Source of the DNA: Pseudarthrobacter sp. PS3-L1
GTDB lineage: Bacteria > Actinomycetota > Actinomycetes > Actinomycetales > Micrococcaceae
Assembly (NCBI RefSeq): GCF_030063285.1
Contig: NZ_JASISU010000003.1
Location: 434,001 to 498,000 of the forward strand
Direction: 5' to 3'
DNA: 64,000 nt
The notes under the pieces are model-generated. The model ran no database searches and was not told where the DNA came from. It was given only the letters and a program-made list of their open reading frames with translations. A program made the translations under genes and the position numbers. This document shows, piece by piece, positions 18,809-27,103 of this stretch. How positions within the stretch are numbered: the stretch's first letter is position 1; each line of letters opens with the position of its first letter.

Positions 18809-20566
18809 TTAGCCGTCAGCAGCCAGGCGGCTCCGAATTTCTTTCCGCAGGACCTTGCCAATCAGGGACCGCGGCAGTTCATCAAGAATTTCTACCCGGC
18901 GGGGAACCTTGTAGGCAGTGAGTGTGCCACGGGCAAAATCAGTGAACGCAGACGAATCGAAGGTGACCCCCTCTTCCGGGACAACAGCGGCCACCACATC
19001 CTCCCCACCGCCCAGGCGGGGAAGACCCACCACGGCGAGTTCCTTGATGCCGGGGTAGGCGCTAAGAACGTCCTCGACTTCCACGGGGGAGACATTGAAG
19101 CCACCCGTGATGATGAGCTCCTTGATCCTGTCCCGGATGGTCAGGAAATGGTCCGAATCAATGGAAACAATGTCACCGGTACGGAACCAGCCGCCGTCGA
19201 GCAGGACTTCCTCGGTTTCTTCGGGCCGCTTCCAGTACCCGGCAAACACCTGAGGTCCCCGGACCAGGAGTTCCCCAGCCTGGCCCTGCGCGCGGTCCTC
19301 AGCAACATTGTCAGGGTTGACAACCCGAATGTCCGTCAGCGGGAAGGGAACTCCCACGGTTCCCGGCTTCCGCGAAGCGCCGATCGGGTTGCCAGCCAGA
19401 ATCGGCGAGGTCTCCGTCAGCCCATACCCCTCGATAAGGAATCCGCCAGTGGCCCTTTCCCAGGTTTCCACTGTGGCAACGGGCAGGTTCATGGCCCCGG
19501 AAATGGCGAATCGAATGCTCTTCAGGCTCACGTTGTTCTCAGCTGCAGCAGAGGCGATCCGGTCATAGATCGGCGGGACAGCTGGCAGGAATGTGGCGGG
19601 TGACTTCTTCATCGCTTCCATGACCAAGCCGACGTCGAACTTGGGAAACAGGACCAGCTTGGCACCAATACTGAAGGCAAACGTCATGCACAGTGTCAGG
19701 CCATAGGCGTGGAACATTGGCAGGACCCCGTAGACGGTTTCCTTGCCATCCCGGAGTCCCGGCACCCAGGCGCGGCCCTGCGCCGCATTGGCCCGGAGGT
19801 TGGAGTGGCTCAGCATGGCACCTTTTGGCGCTCCAGTGGTGCCGCTGGTGTACTGCAAAACTGCGAGGTCGTGGGCAGCGGGGCGTGGATGCCTTTTGCG
19901 CAGTTCGCCTGATTTCAGCAGTGACTTCCAGGGCACCAGTGCGCGGGGGACGGGCCCGGCGCCCAGCGCCATTTCCGCACGTGTTGCCGCGAGCGCGGCA
20001 CGCCCCGCCCTGGCCGCAGCCACCGGCAGCTTCAGTGCCAGTCGCTTGGCCAGGGGCATGGCCGGGATCAATTCAACGGAAATGATAGTGCGCACGGGGA
20101 TATCCGCCGGCAGCTGGCGAATCCTGCCGGCAACCCTGTCCCACACAATCGCCACCGTGGCACCGTGATCCTCAAACTGGTGGCGCAGTTCCCTGTCGGT
20201 GTAGAGCGGATTGTGCTCCACCACTACTGCACCTAGGCGCAAGACAGCATGAAAGGCGACGATGTGCTGCGGGCAGTTGGGGAGCACCAGCGCTACCCTG
20301 TCTCCGGCCCGGACGCCAAGCTTCTTCAGGCCTGCGGCGGTCCGGCTGATCTGCTTGCCCAGCTCACGGTAGGACGTTGTGGCACCGAAGAATTCCAGCG
20401 CGGTCTTTGCCCCGAAACGCCGCACGGACTGATCCATCAGATCAACCAGCGAACCTGTTGGCAGCGTCATTTCCCTGGGCACCCCGGGTGCGTAGTGGGC
20501 AGTCCATGGCCTGCTGGCCCATGCTGACTCCGGGGCTGACCCCGCACGCTGGAAGAACTTGATCAT
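18809..20566 (-). CDS. Long-chain fatty acid-CoA ligase (AMP-binding)
   Basis: Activates a fatty acid with ATP and CoA. The 585-residue protein has the P-loop-like LQYTSGTTGAPKGAMLSHSN segment, EGYGLTETSP, GWFRTGDI and the C-terminal catalytic lysine region (RSLIGKVLRKEI). The start at 20566 was preferred because AGGGGT precedes it; an earlier start at 20644 adds an arginine-rich tail without a ribosome site. It appears monocistronic, with unclear relation to its neighbours. Confidence 0.9.
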   Translation of the reverse strand: MIKFFQRAGSAPESAWASRPWTAHYAPGVPREMTLPTGSLVDLMDQSVRRFGAKTALEFFGATTSYRELGKQISRTAAGLKKLGVRAGDRVALVLPNCPQHIVAFHAVLRLGAVVVEHNPLYTDRELRHQFEDHGATVAIVWDRVAGRIRQLPADIPVRTIISVELIPAMPLAKRLALKLPVAAARAGRAALAATRAEMALGAGPVPRALVPWKSLLKSGELRKRHPRPAAHDLAVLQYTSGTTGAPKGAMLSHSNLRANAAQGRAWVPGLRDGKETVYGVLPMFHAYGLTLCMTFAFSIGAKLVLFPKFDVGLVMEAMKKSPATFLPAVPPIYDRIASAAAENNVSLKSIRFAISGAMNLPVATVETWERATGGFLIEGYGLTETSPILAGNPIGASRKPGTVGVPFPLTDIRVVNPDNVAEDRAQGQAGELLVRGPQVFAGYWKRPEETEEVLLDGGWFRTGDIVSIDSDHFLTIRDRIKELIITGGFNVSPVEVEDVLSAYPGIKELAVVGLPRLGGGEDVVAAVVPEEGVTFDSSAFTDFARGTLTAYKVPRRVEILDELPRSLIGKVLRKEIRSRLAADG

Positions 20567-20718
20567 GCCTGACCCCTGCCCGGGACACCTAAGTATCACC
20601 TGATTGCGCACCGTCCGGTTACCCTCCGATCCTATCTGCGCCAACCGTGGAAACTCTCCAAAGTGTGCGGGAAGACGCGCGGATTACTGTCCTGACGCCC
20701 TGCGACTGGTCCGTGTAT

Positions 20719-20746
20719 TTGCCGTGGGCTGAGAGCAGAGTACCCT
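20719..20746 (+). promoter_or_regulatory. Candidate efeU promoter
   Basis: TTGCCG (20719-20724), 16 bp, TACCCT (20741-20746). The boxes are imperfect, but the predicted start falls next to the iron box that follows. Confidence 0.35.
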
Positions 20747-20753
20747 TGTGAGG

Positions 20754-20772
20754 TTAGGACAGCCTTGCCTGA
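20754..20772. promoter_or_regulatory. IdeR/DtxR-type iron box
   Basis: TTAGGACAGCCTTGCCTGA agrees with the TWAGGTTAGSCTAACCTWA consensus at 14 of 19 positions. It lies 27 bp before efeU, just downstream of the candidate promoter, so the iron-loaded repressor would block efeUOB. Confidence 0.7.
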
Positions 20773-20798
20773 CTTCTATTTCCTGAAAGTCACCAATC

Positions 20799-21677
20799 AT
20801 GACAGCAAATTTTCTCATCGGACTGCGGGAGGGCCTTGAAGCCTCCCTGATTGTGGTGCTCCTCCTGGCTTATGTCGCCAAGACGGGACGCCAGCACCTC
20901 ATTCCCCGGATCTGGTGTGGCGTCGGCCTTGCCCTTGGCGTTTCCCTTGGTTTTGGGGCACTCCTGACATTTGGTCCGCGCGGGCTGACATTTGAGGCCC
21001 AGGAAGCAATTGGCGGTGGCCTGTCGGTGCTTGCCGTAGGACTGGTCACGTGGATGGTGTTCTGGATGGCCAGGACTGCCCGCTCCCTAGGTTCTGAGCT
21101 GCGGAGCAGCGTAGACAAAGCAGCCGACGGCGCCGCCTGGGGCCTGGTGATCGTGGCGGCTCTCGCCGTGGGTCGCGAAGGACTGGAGACAGCCCTGTTT
21201 CTCTGGGCCGCAGCCCAGGCAACCGGACAAACCACGATTCCGCTGCTGGGCGCCGTTCTGGGCCTGGGAGTGGCAGCATTCCTTGGCTACCTCCTGCACC
21301 GCGGCGTCCTAAAGGTTAATCTCTCGCGGTTCTTCACCTGGACGGGCGCAGCCCTGATCATCATTGCTGGCGGCGTCCTTGCCTACGGCATCCATGACCT
21401 CCAGGAGGCGGGCATCCTCCCGGGACTTAACACGCTGGCCTTCGATCTTTCAGTAACCATCCCGCCGTCGTCCTGGTACGGGACGCTCCTAAAAGGGACG
21501 CTGAACTTCTCCCCCGCCACCACGTGGCTGGAAGCGACAGCCTGGGTCGCGTACGTCATCCCCACCATGTATTTCTACCTGCGTTCACATCGCCGCAGCC
21601 AGGCACCACAGCTTTCAGGGCCACCGGCTGCACCAGCACCCGTCGACGCCGCGGCCGTCTCGACCGTTGTCAACTGA
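20799..21677 (+). CDS. efeU: Iron permease EfeU (FTR1 family)
   Basis: Membrane channel of the EfeUOB ferrous/ferric iron import system. The 292 residues have seven hydrophobic segments and both REGLE iron-binding motifs, at 10-14 (REGLEA) and 126-130 (REGLET), as in FTR1-type permeases. An IdeR-like box precedes it. efeO follows 43 bp later. Confidence 0.93.
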   Translation: MTANFLIGLREGLEASLIVVLLLAYVAKTGRQHLIPRIWCGVGLALGVSLGFGALLTFGPRGLTFEAQEAIGGGLSVLAVGLVTWMVFWMARTARSLGSELRSSVDKAADGAAWGLVIVAALAVGREGLETALFLWAAAQATGQTTIPLLGAVLGLGVAAFLGYLLHRGVLKVNLSRFFTWTGAALIIIAGGVLAYGIHDLQEAGILPGLNTLAFDLSVTIPPSSWYGTLLKGTLNFSPATTWLEATAWVAYVIPTMYFYLRSHRRSQAPQLSGPPAAPAPVDAAAVSTVVN

Positions 21678-21720
21678 TCCGCCCCGCACTTCTTCCACCC
21701 CTCTCCCCTAGGACCCACCC

Positions 21721-22914
21721 ATGACAGATCCCACCCTGCCTCAGCGTCGCCGTTTCCTTGTGCCCCTGGGCCTCCTGGCCAGCGTGGTTCTCCTGCCACT
21801 CGCGCTCTCTGCCTGCACGGACAACGTGCCGGTAAGCTCTGCTGCATCAGCACGCGGGCCCATCACGGTATCTAGCAGCGATGATGGCTGCGACGTTTCC
21901 AGCAGTGAAACCGCCAGCGGAAATCTCACCTTCTCCGTGAAGAACGACGGCGGCCAGGTCACCGAGTTCTACCTCCTAGCTGAGGATGGTCTGCGCATTG
22001 TTGGCGAAGTCGAGAACATCGGTCCGGGTATCAGCCGGAACCTGGTGGTCACCGCCCCGGCCGGAAAGTACATCACTGCCTGCAAGCCGGGAATGGTCGG
22101 TGATGGCATCCGTGGTGCTTTTACCGTCACCGATTCAGGCCAGTCCCTGGATGTGGACACTGACCTGGCAAAGCTCAGCACCACAGCCACAGCCCAGTAC
22201 ACGTCCTACGTCAAGGACCAGACGGAGCAGCTTCTGGCGTCCACCAAGGACTTTGCCGAAGCGTTCAGGACAGGGAACACCCCAACAGCCCGTGACCTGT
22301 ACGCCACCACCCGCATGCACTGGGAGCGCATTGAACCAGTCGCGGAATCTTTTGGTGACCTGGATCCCAAGTTGGATCTGCGCGAAGCGGACCTGGAACC
22401 AGGTGAGGACTGGACCGGATGGCACCGCGCCGAAAAGGACCTTTTCCCGCCCGCCGATTACACGCCTATGACCGCTCCCGAACGCGCACGGATTGCCGAT
22501 CAGCTGGTGACCGATACAGCGGATCTTTATACCCGGACGCGGACGGTGGAGATCACCACCGACAAGCTGGGCAACGGCGCCAAGGAACTCCTGGATGAGG
22601 TAGCCACGGGCAAGGTCACCGGCGAGGAGGAAGCATGGTCACATACTGACCTCTGGGACTTCCAGGCAAACGTTGACGGTGCCCGTATTGCGTTCGAAAA
22701 TCTTAAGCCCATCCTGGAACAGAGGAACCCGGAGCTTGCCGCGGAACTGGAGAACAGGTTCACCGTCCTGCAGACCAAGCTCACCACATACGCCACCGGC
22801 GACGGTTTCACCTACTACGATCAGCTGACTGCGGCCCAGATCCAGGAGCTCGCAGCACTGGTGGACTCCCTTGCTGAACCGCTCTCCGGCCTGACGGCCG
22901 CCGTCGTCCTCTGA
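21721..22914 (+). CDS. efeO: EfeO-type iron-binding lipoprotein
   Basis: Extracytoplasmic iron-delivery protein. A Tat-like or Sec signal with RRRF and the lipobox L-S-A-C (about residue 32) shows a lipoprotein. A cupredoxin-like EfeO_Cup domain (about 45-135) precedes the M75 peptidase-like domain (about 150-395), which carries an HxxE site in TRMHWERIEPV and the DLREADLEPGEDWTGWHRAEK region. It is full length and lies between efeU and efeB, only 13 bp from the latter. Confidence 0.92.
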   Translation: MTDPTLPQRRRFLVPLGLLASVVLLPLALSACTDNVPVSSAASARGPITVSSSDDGCDVSSSETASGNLTFSVKNDGGQVTEFYLLAEDGLRIVGEVENIGPGISRNLVVTAPAGKYITACKPGMVGDGIRGAFTVTDSGQSLDVDTDLAKLSTTATAQYTSYVKDQTEQLLASTKDFAEAFRTGNTPTARDLYATTRMHWERIEPVAESFGDLDPKLDLREADLEPGEDWTGWHRAEKDLFPPADYTPMTAPERARIADQLVTDTADLYTRTRTVEITTDKLGNGAKELLDEVATGKVTGEEEAWSHTDLWDFQANVDGARIAFENLKPILEQRNPELAAELENRFTVLQTKLTTYATGDGFTYYDQLTAAQIQELAALVDSLAEPLSGLTAAVVL

Positions 22915-22927
22915 GGAATGGCCCGAA

Positions 22928-24193
22928 ATGACAAACGTGACACGACGCGGCCTCCTCTCCCTTGCTGGTGCCGGCGGGGTGGGCGCTGCCGCCGGATTTG
23001 TGGGCCACGGCGCGTTCTCCACCACCGGGGCCGCGGCCGTCACCCCAAGCGACACAGTGGCTTTTTACGGCGACAAGCAGGCGGGAATTACGACGCCAGC
23101 CCAGGATCGCCTGCATATTGCCGCCTTCGATGTCCTCACCGAGGACCGGGATGAGCTGATCGGGCTCCTCAAGGACTGGACCGCGGCTGCCGCAGCGATG
23201 ACGCAGGGGCTCGATGCCGGGACAACCGGCGCAGTCAACGGCCCCTACGATGCGCCGCCGGAAGACACTGGCGAGGCCCAAGGGCTGAGCGCCAGCAACC
23301 TGACAGTCACCTTTGGTTTTGGTTCCACCCTTTTTGAGAAAGACGGTGCTGCGCGGTTCGGCCTGGCCGGTCGCAGGCCCGCGGCACTTATTGACCTCCC
23401 ACACTTCCCGGGTGATGACCTTCAGGAGCAGCGTTCCGATGGTGACCTGGTGATCCAGGCATGCTCCGATGATCCCCAGGTTGCCGTGCATGCCATTCGG
23501 AACCTTGCCCGGATCGGTTTTGGGAAGGTCCGGGTCCGATGGTCGCAGCTGGGCTTCGGGCGAACCTCATCGACGTCCCGCTCTCAGCAGACGCCGCGGA
23601 ACCTGTTTGGCTTCAAGGACGGCACCAGCAACGTCAGGGCCGAGGATTCGACGCTGTTGGACCAGCATGTCTGGGTACCTACCGGGGGCCCGGCTGCCGA
23701 GGAGTGGATGGCAGGGGGAAGCTACCTGGTGGCACGGCGGATCCGAATGCATATTGAAACCTGGGACCGCACTTCTCTCAGGGAACAGGAGGCTGTGGTG
23801 GGCCGCACCAAGGCCGAAGGTGCTCCAATGTCAGGTGGGACCGAATTCACGGAACCTGACTTTGCCGCCACTGGCCGGGCGAACGCACCACTGATCGCCT
23901 CCGATTCCCACGTGCGCCTGGCACATCCCGACCAGAACAAGGGGGTACAGATGCTACGCCGCGGCTACAACTTCACTGATGGCTCGGACGGCCTTGGCCA
24001 CTTGGATGCGGGGCTGTTTTTCATCGCCTTCGTGACGGATGCCCGGTCTCATTACGTCCCCATGCAAAGAGCCATGGCCCGGCACGACACCATGTCCGTG
24101 GATTACCTGGTCCATACAGGCTCGGGACTGTACGCCGTCCCACCTGGGATTCAAGAGGGTGGCTACGTTGGCGAAAGCCTGTTCGTCTCCTAG
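22928..24193 (+). CDS. efeB: EfeB Dyp-type heme peroxidase (deferrochelatase)
   Basis: A 421-residue Dyp peroxidase of the EfeUOB system, proposed to oxidise Fe(II) or release iron from heme outside the membrane. The N-terminus has a twin-arginine signal (T-R-R-G-L-L-S, then a hydrophobic stretch), so it is exported folded. The DyP hallmark GFKDGTSN is present near residue 230, along with DQNKGVQMLRRGYNF and GLFFIAFV late in the sequence. It closes the iron operon. Confidence 0.93.
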   Translation: MTNVTRRGLLSLAGAGGVGAAAGFVGHGAFSTTGAAAVTPSDTVAFYGDKQAGITTPAQDRLHIAAFDVLTEDRDELIGLLKDWTAAAAAMTQGLDAGTTGAVNGPYDAPPEDTGEAQGLSASNLTVTFGFGSTLFEKDGAARFGLAGRRPAALIDLPHFPGDDLQEQRSDGDLVIQACSDDPQVAVHAIRNLARIGFGKVRVRWSQLGFGRTSSTSRSQQTPRNLFGFKDGTSNVRAEDSTLLDQHVWVPTGGPAAEEWMAGGSYLVARRIRMHIETWDRTSLREQEAVVGRTKAEGAPMSGGTEFTEPDFAATGRANAPLIASDSHVRLAHPDQNKGVQMLRRGYNFTDGSDGLGHLDAGLFFIAFVTDARSHYVPMQRAMARHDTMSVDYLVHTGSGLYAVPPGIQEGGYVGESLFVS

Positions 24194-24257
24194 CGGGGGA
24201 CCCGTGGCATGCACCCGCCAACGCTGAAAGCGACGTTTGATGCCCGTGCACGAAACC

Positions 24258-26018
24258 TCAGTGCCGTGGGGACCTGTACACGATGCTCCGGTTCCGGCCC
24301 TGCCGTTTCGCCTCGAAAAGCGCCCTGTCGGCCGCATCAAGAAGCTCTGCCGCTGTGACAGTCGCCAGGTCGCAGACCCCTGAGGAGACCGTGACGGATA
24401 TCTGCTCCGAAAACGGCACTGACGAAATCGATTCACCAGCATGTTCGGCAGCCAGCCTTGCGCTGTCAGCGGGCACCCCGGGAAGCAGCCAAACGAATTC
24501 TTCGCCACCTAGGCGGGCCATCATCTCGCCGTCGCGGCTTACCCCTTGCAGGCGGCGGGCAATCTCGGTCAGGACCGCGTCACCTGTGGAGTGGCCGAAC
24601 GTGTCGTTGATGGACTTAAAGCGATCAACATCAAAGACCACCAGGCTCAGCGGCCCGCCAGTGTCCGCAGCTCCCTGCATCTCGCGGTCAAGTCGCTCCT
24701 GGAAGGTCCGCCGGTTGGGAAGACCCGTCAGTGCATCTGTTCTGGCCTGGTGCTCCAGGTCAGCACGTGCCTGGGTATTGCCGATGGCGATCTCCACCAG
24801 GGTGGCAAATTCGCTGAGCCGCCCCAGGACGTCAGCATTGATCCGCTCGTTGGAGCGGGCTGAAATGACCACCGCACCCCAGGCCTCGCCAGCTACGTTG
24901 ATGGGCGCTGCCGCTGACGAACGAAACCCAGACGTAAGCATCGTTGCTTCTGCAATGCAGTTCGAGTCCGGCGCATAGCGGCTGATGGCGGCCGCTCCGG
25001 AGCACCTGACTGCGTCAGCCGCAAGCCCGCTGCCAGCGTGGCTTTTGTGCGTCCCCTGGACAATCACAGCGTCTGGCGGGGACACTGCAACGGCACGCAC
25101 CTCATCCTGTTCAATGAAGCGGACCACAGAGGCCTTCTCCACCCGGAACAGGCCCAGCAGCACATCTGAAACCCGGGCTGAGACCGAGGCAGTGTCTTCG
25201 TTGCGGGCAATCGCTGTAGAAATCTCGTGGAGCGCCGCCCAGGTCTGTTCCTTCTGCCGAGCCCGGGTAATGTCCATCGCCACCACCATTCCTGCTGAAA
25301 TTGGCCCCTCGGTCGCCACCGGACATGCAGTCAGGCTGAACGTTCGGCTGCCAACGTCGCGGCTCCAGGTCGTTTCTTCCCCTCGGAGCGCACCCCAGTA
25401 TCGAGGTTCCACCTCTGCGATGAGCTTGTCGGGAAGACACTCAAAAATCGTGCGTCCTTCCAGTTCATCGGCCGTGTACCCAAAGGTCTTTAGCGCCTGC
25501 CCCTCAGCCACGATATATCGCAGGTCCGTGTCAAAGAGGAGAACAAAAACGCTGGGAATACTGCGGGCTAGGGCCCTGTACCTTTCGGCGTCCTGCTTTG
25601 CCTGCCGCTCCCCCGCAAGGGTGAGTGTCAGATCAGTAAAGAGCGAAACGAAACCTGCAACAGAGCCTTCGGTCCAATACGGGACAAATGAGACGTGGAA
25701 AGTCCGGTTCTCGCCGGAGATACCCCGCGAGCGCAAGGTCCAGTGCTCCTCTGTACCGCCAAGCACAGCCGCGACGTGCGGAATGCTGGCCTGATACGCG
25801 ACGGGGCCCAGTACATCACTGAGGTGCGCGCCCCTGATGTTCGCTTCCGTGAACCCAAACCATCGGGTCAGGGCACCATCCGCTACGGCGTTGGTAAGGT
25901 TGCGGTCCCAGTAGCCCATCATGGTGGGAGGGCCGTGGTGGCCGGCATGATCCTGGCTGATCGCCGGAGCGGGCTCTCCCGGTTGATCCATTGAATACCC
26001 CACTGCCTGAGTCCCCAT
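24258..26018 (-). CDS. PAS-PAS-GAF-GGDEF diguanylate cyclase
   Basis: A 586-residue soluble signalling protein. Domains in order: a PAS_4-like domain (about 35-140, MGYWDRNLTNAVADGAL), a second PAS (about 150-265), a GAF domain (about 285-420) and a C-terminal GGDEF domain (about 425-586). The active loop is GGEEF, an allowed variant for catalysis, in MARLGGEEFVWLLPG. It should make c-di-GMP in response to a small ligand or redox signal. It has no partner EAL gene nearby. The start is uncertain: 25991 is an alternative. Confidence 0.87.
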   Translation of the reverse strand: MGTQAVGYSMDQPGEPAPAISQDHAGHHGPPTMMGYWDRNLTNAVADGALTRWFGFTEANIRGAHLSDVLGPVAYQASIPHVAAVLGGTEEHWTLRSRGISGENRTFHVSFVPYWTEGSVAGFVSLFTDLTLTLAGERQAKQDAERYRALARSIPSVFVLLFDTDLRYIVAEGQALKTFGYTADELEGRTIFECLPDKLIAEVEPRYWGALRGEETTWSRDVGSRTFSLTACPVATEGPISAGMVVAMDITRARQKEQTWAALHEISTAIARNEDTASVSARVSDVLLGLFRVEKASVVRFIEQDEVRAVAVSPPDAVIVQGTHKSHAGSGLAADAVRCSGAAAISRYAPDSNCIAEATMLTSGFRSSAAAPINVAGEAWGAVVISARSNERINADVLGRLSEFATLVEIAIGNTQARADLEHQARTDALTGLPNRRTFQERLDREMQGAADTGGPLSLVVFDVDRFKSINDTFGHSTGDAVLTEIARRLQGVSRDGEMMARLGGEEFVWLLPGVPADSARLAAEHAGESISSVPFSEQISVTVSSGVCDLATVTAAELLDAADRALFEAKRQGRNRSIVYRSPRH

Positions 26019-26083
26019 TGCCCTATGGTGCCAGATATTCCGGTGGAGTCACATACGCCCCCGCTCCTACCCAGGGCCGGGCG

Positions 26084-26551
26084 TCACCGCCTGCTTTTCC
26101 GTCCCTGGTCCGACGACGTACGGGCCACCATAAATACGTCGATGGGGTCTTCATGTTCCAGGATGAACCCGTTCCGCTCATAGAGCCGACGGGCGGCACT
26201 GCCCTGCAAAACGTTCAACCGGAACGGACGTTGGTCAGCACTGACATGCATCAGATGGCGAAGCACCAGGCCACCGAGGCCTCTGCCCTGCTGAGCTGGG
26301 GATAGGTAGAAGTGTTCAATCCATTGCTCGTCCTTCTCAGGGCGAACGGCCGCGCAGCCCACTGGCTCCCCCTCGACCTCAATGACGAACGTGTGTTCGG
26401 GTCGAAAGCCATTGAGGAACCGTTGGCGGACCCACCCGCCGTCATATCGATCTAGGCGCTCAAGGTCAGGGCGCATCACGACAGCACGGAGCTCAGCGAT
26501 CCAGTGAGCATCGGCGGGCAGGCTGCGGCGAAGTGACCATTCTGGGGTCAT
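26084..26551 (-). CDS. GNAT family N-acetyltransferase
   Basis: A 155-residue acetyltransferase from the ATG at 26551. The acetyl-CoA loop is visible as LSPAQQGRGLGGLVLRHLM, followed by LNVLQGSAARRLYERNGF, the usual end of the GNAT fold. An extension to 26812 is open but overlaps the cupin gene and lacks a domain. Substrate unknown. Confidence 0.8.
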   Translation of the reverse strand: MTPEWSLRRSLPADAHWIAELRAVVMRPDLERLDRYDGGWVRQRFLNGFRPEHTFVIEVEGEPVGCAAVRPEKDEQWIEHFYLSPAQQGRGLGGLVLRHLMHVSADQRPFRLNVLQGSAARRLYERNGFILEHEDPIDVFMVARTSSDQGRKSRR

Positions 26552-26633
26552 TGACGTAGTTAGGCGCACACGAACGACAGTAGCGAACCCTGCTTCGGTC
26601 AGCCCATTTTCCGTCGGCTGAAGGCTTCCAGGC

Positions 26634-26981
26634 TCAGGAGGCCTGCGGCCCCAACGCTTCCCCATCGGGAGGATTGTGTGGGGAGGGTTCCTTGAGTTCA
26701 ACGAAAAACGAGTGGGTGTCTGTCTGGCCCGTATTACGCCCAGAGTGGGTCTGGGCTGGTAGCCAGTGCGCCGATCCGGCCGGTATATCAACATCCACGG
26801 TTCTGCCGCCACTCGATAGCCGCCGCCTGAACGAACTCGCCGTGATCATGACACTGTCCGGGTGGGAATGTTCCACAGACTCAAAGCCCGGACGGTCCCT
26901 GTATTCGAGCACCCGGACCCGATCGTTCTCGAAGAGCACGCTGTACTGACCCGGATTAGTCTGGACTGGATCTCCGCTCAT
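26634..26981 (-). CDS. Cupin-like protein
   Basis: A 115-residue single cupin: VEHSHPDSVMI gives the first metal-binding motif (two His) and the second half (IPAGSAHWLPAQTHSGRNTG) gives the rest. The ATG at 26981 (MSGDPVQTNPGQYSVLFEND) fits similar small cupins that bind a metal or small ligand. It lies in line with the GNAT gene downstream. No enzyme activity can be named. Confidence 0.72.
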   Translation of the reverse strand: MSGDPVQTNPGQYSVLFENDRVRVLEYRDRPGFESVEHSHPDSVMITASSFRRRLSSGGRTVDVDIPAGSAHWLPAQTHSGRNTGQTDTHSFFVELKEPSPHNPPDGEALGPQAS

Positions 26982-27103
26982 ACGGCGAACTGTACGCCCG
27001 TTCAGTGCAGGCAACCACACCTTTGCGCAACACCTGAAGCGGGACAAGTGAGCCTGTGCGTTCCGCGTAGGCTCAAGGAACCAGCCGAAGCCGAAAGTAC
27101 GAG

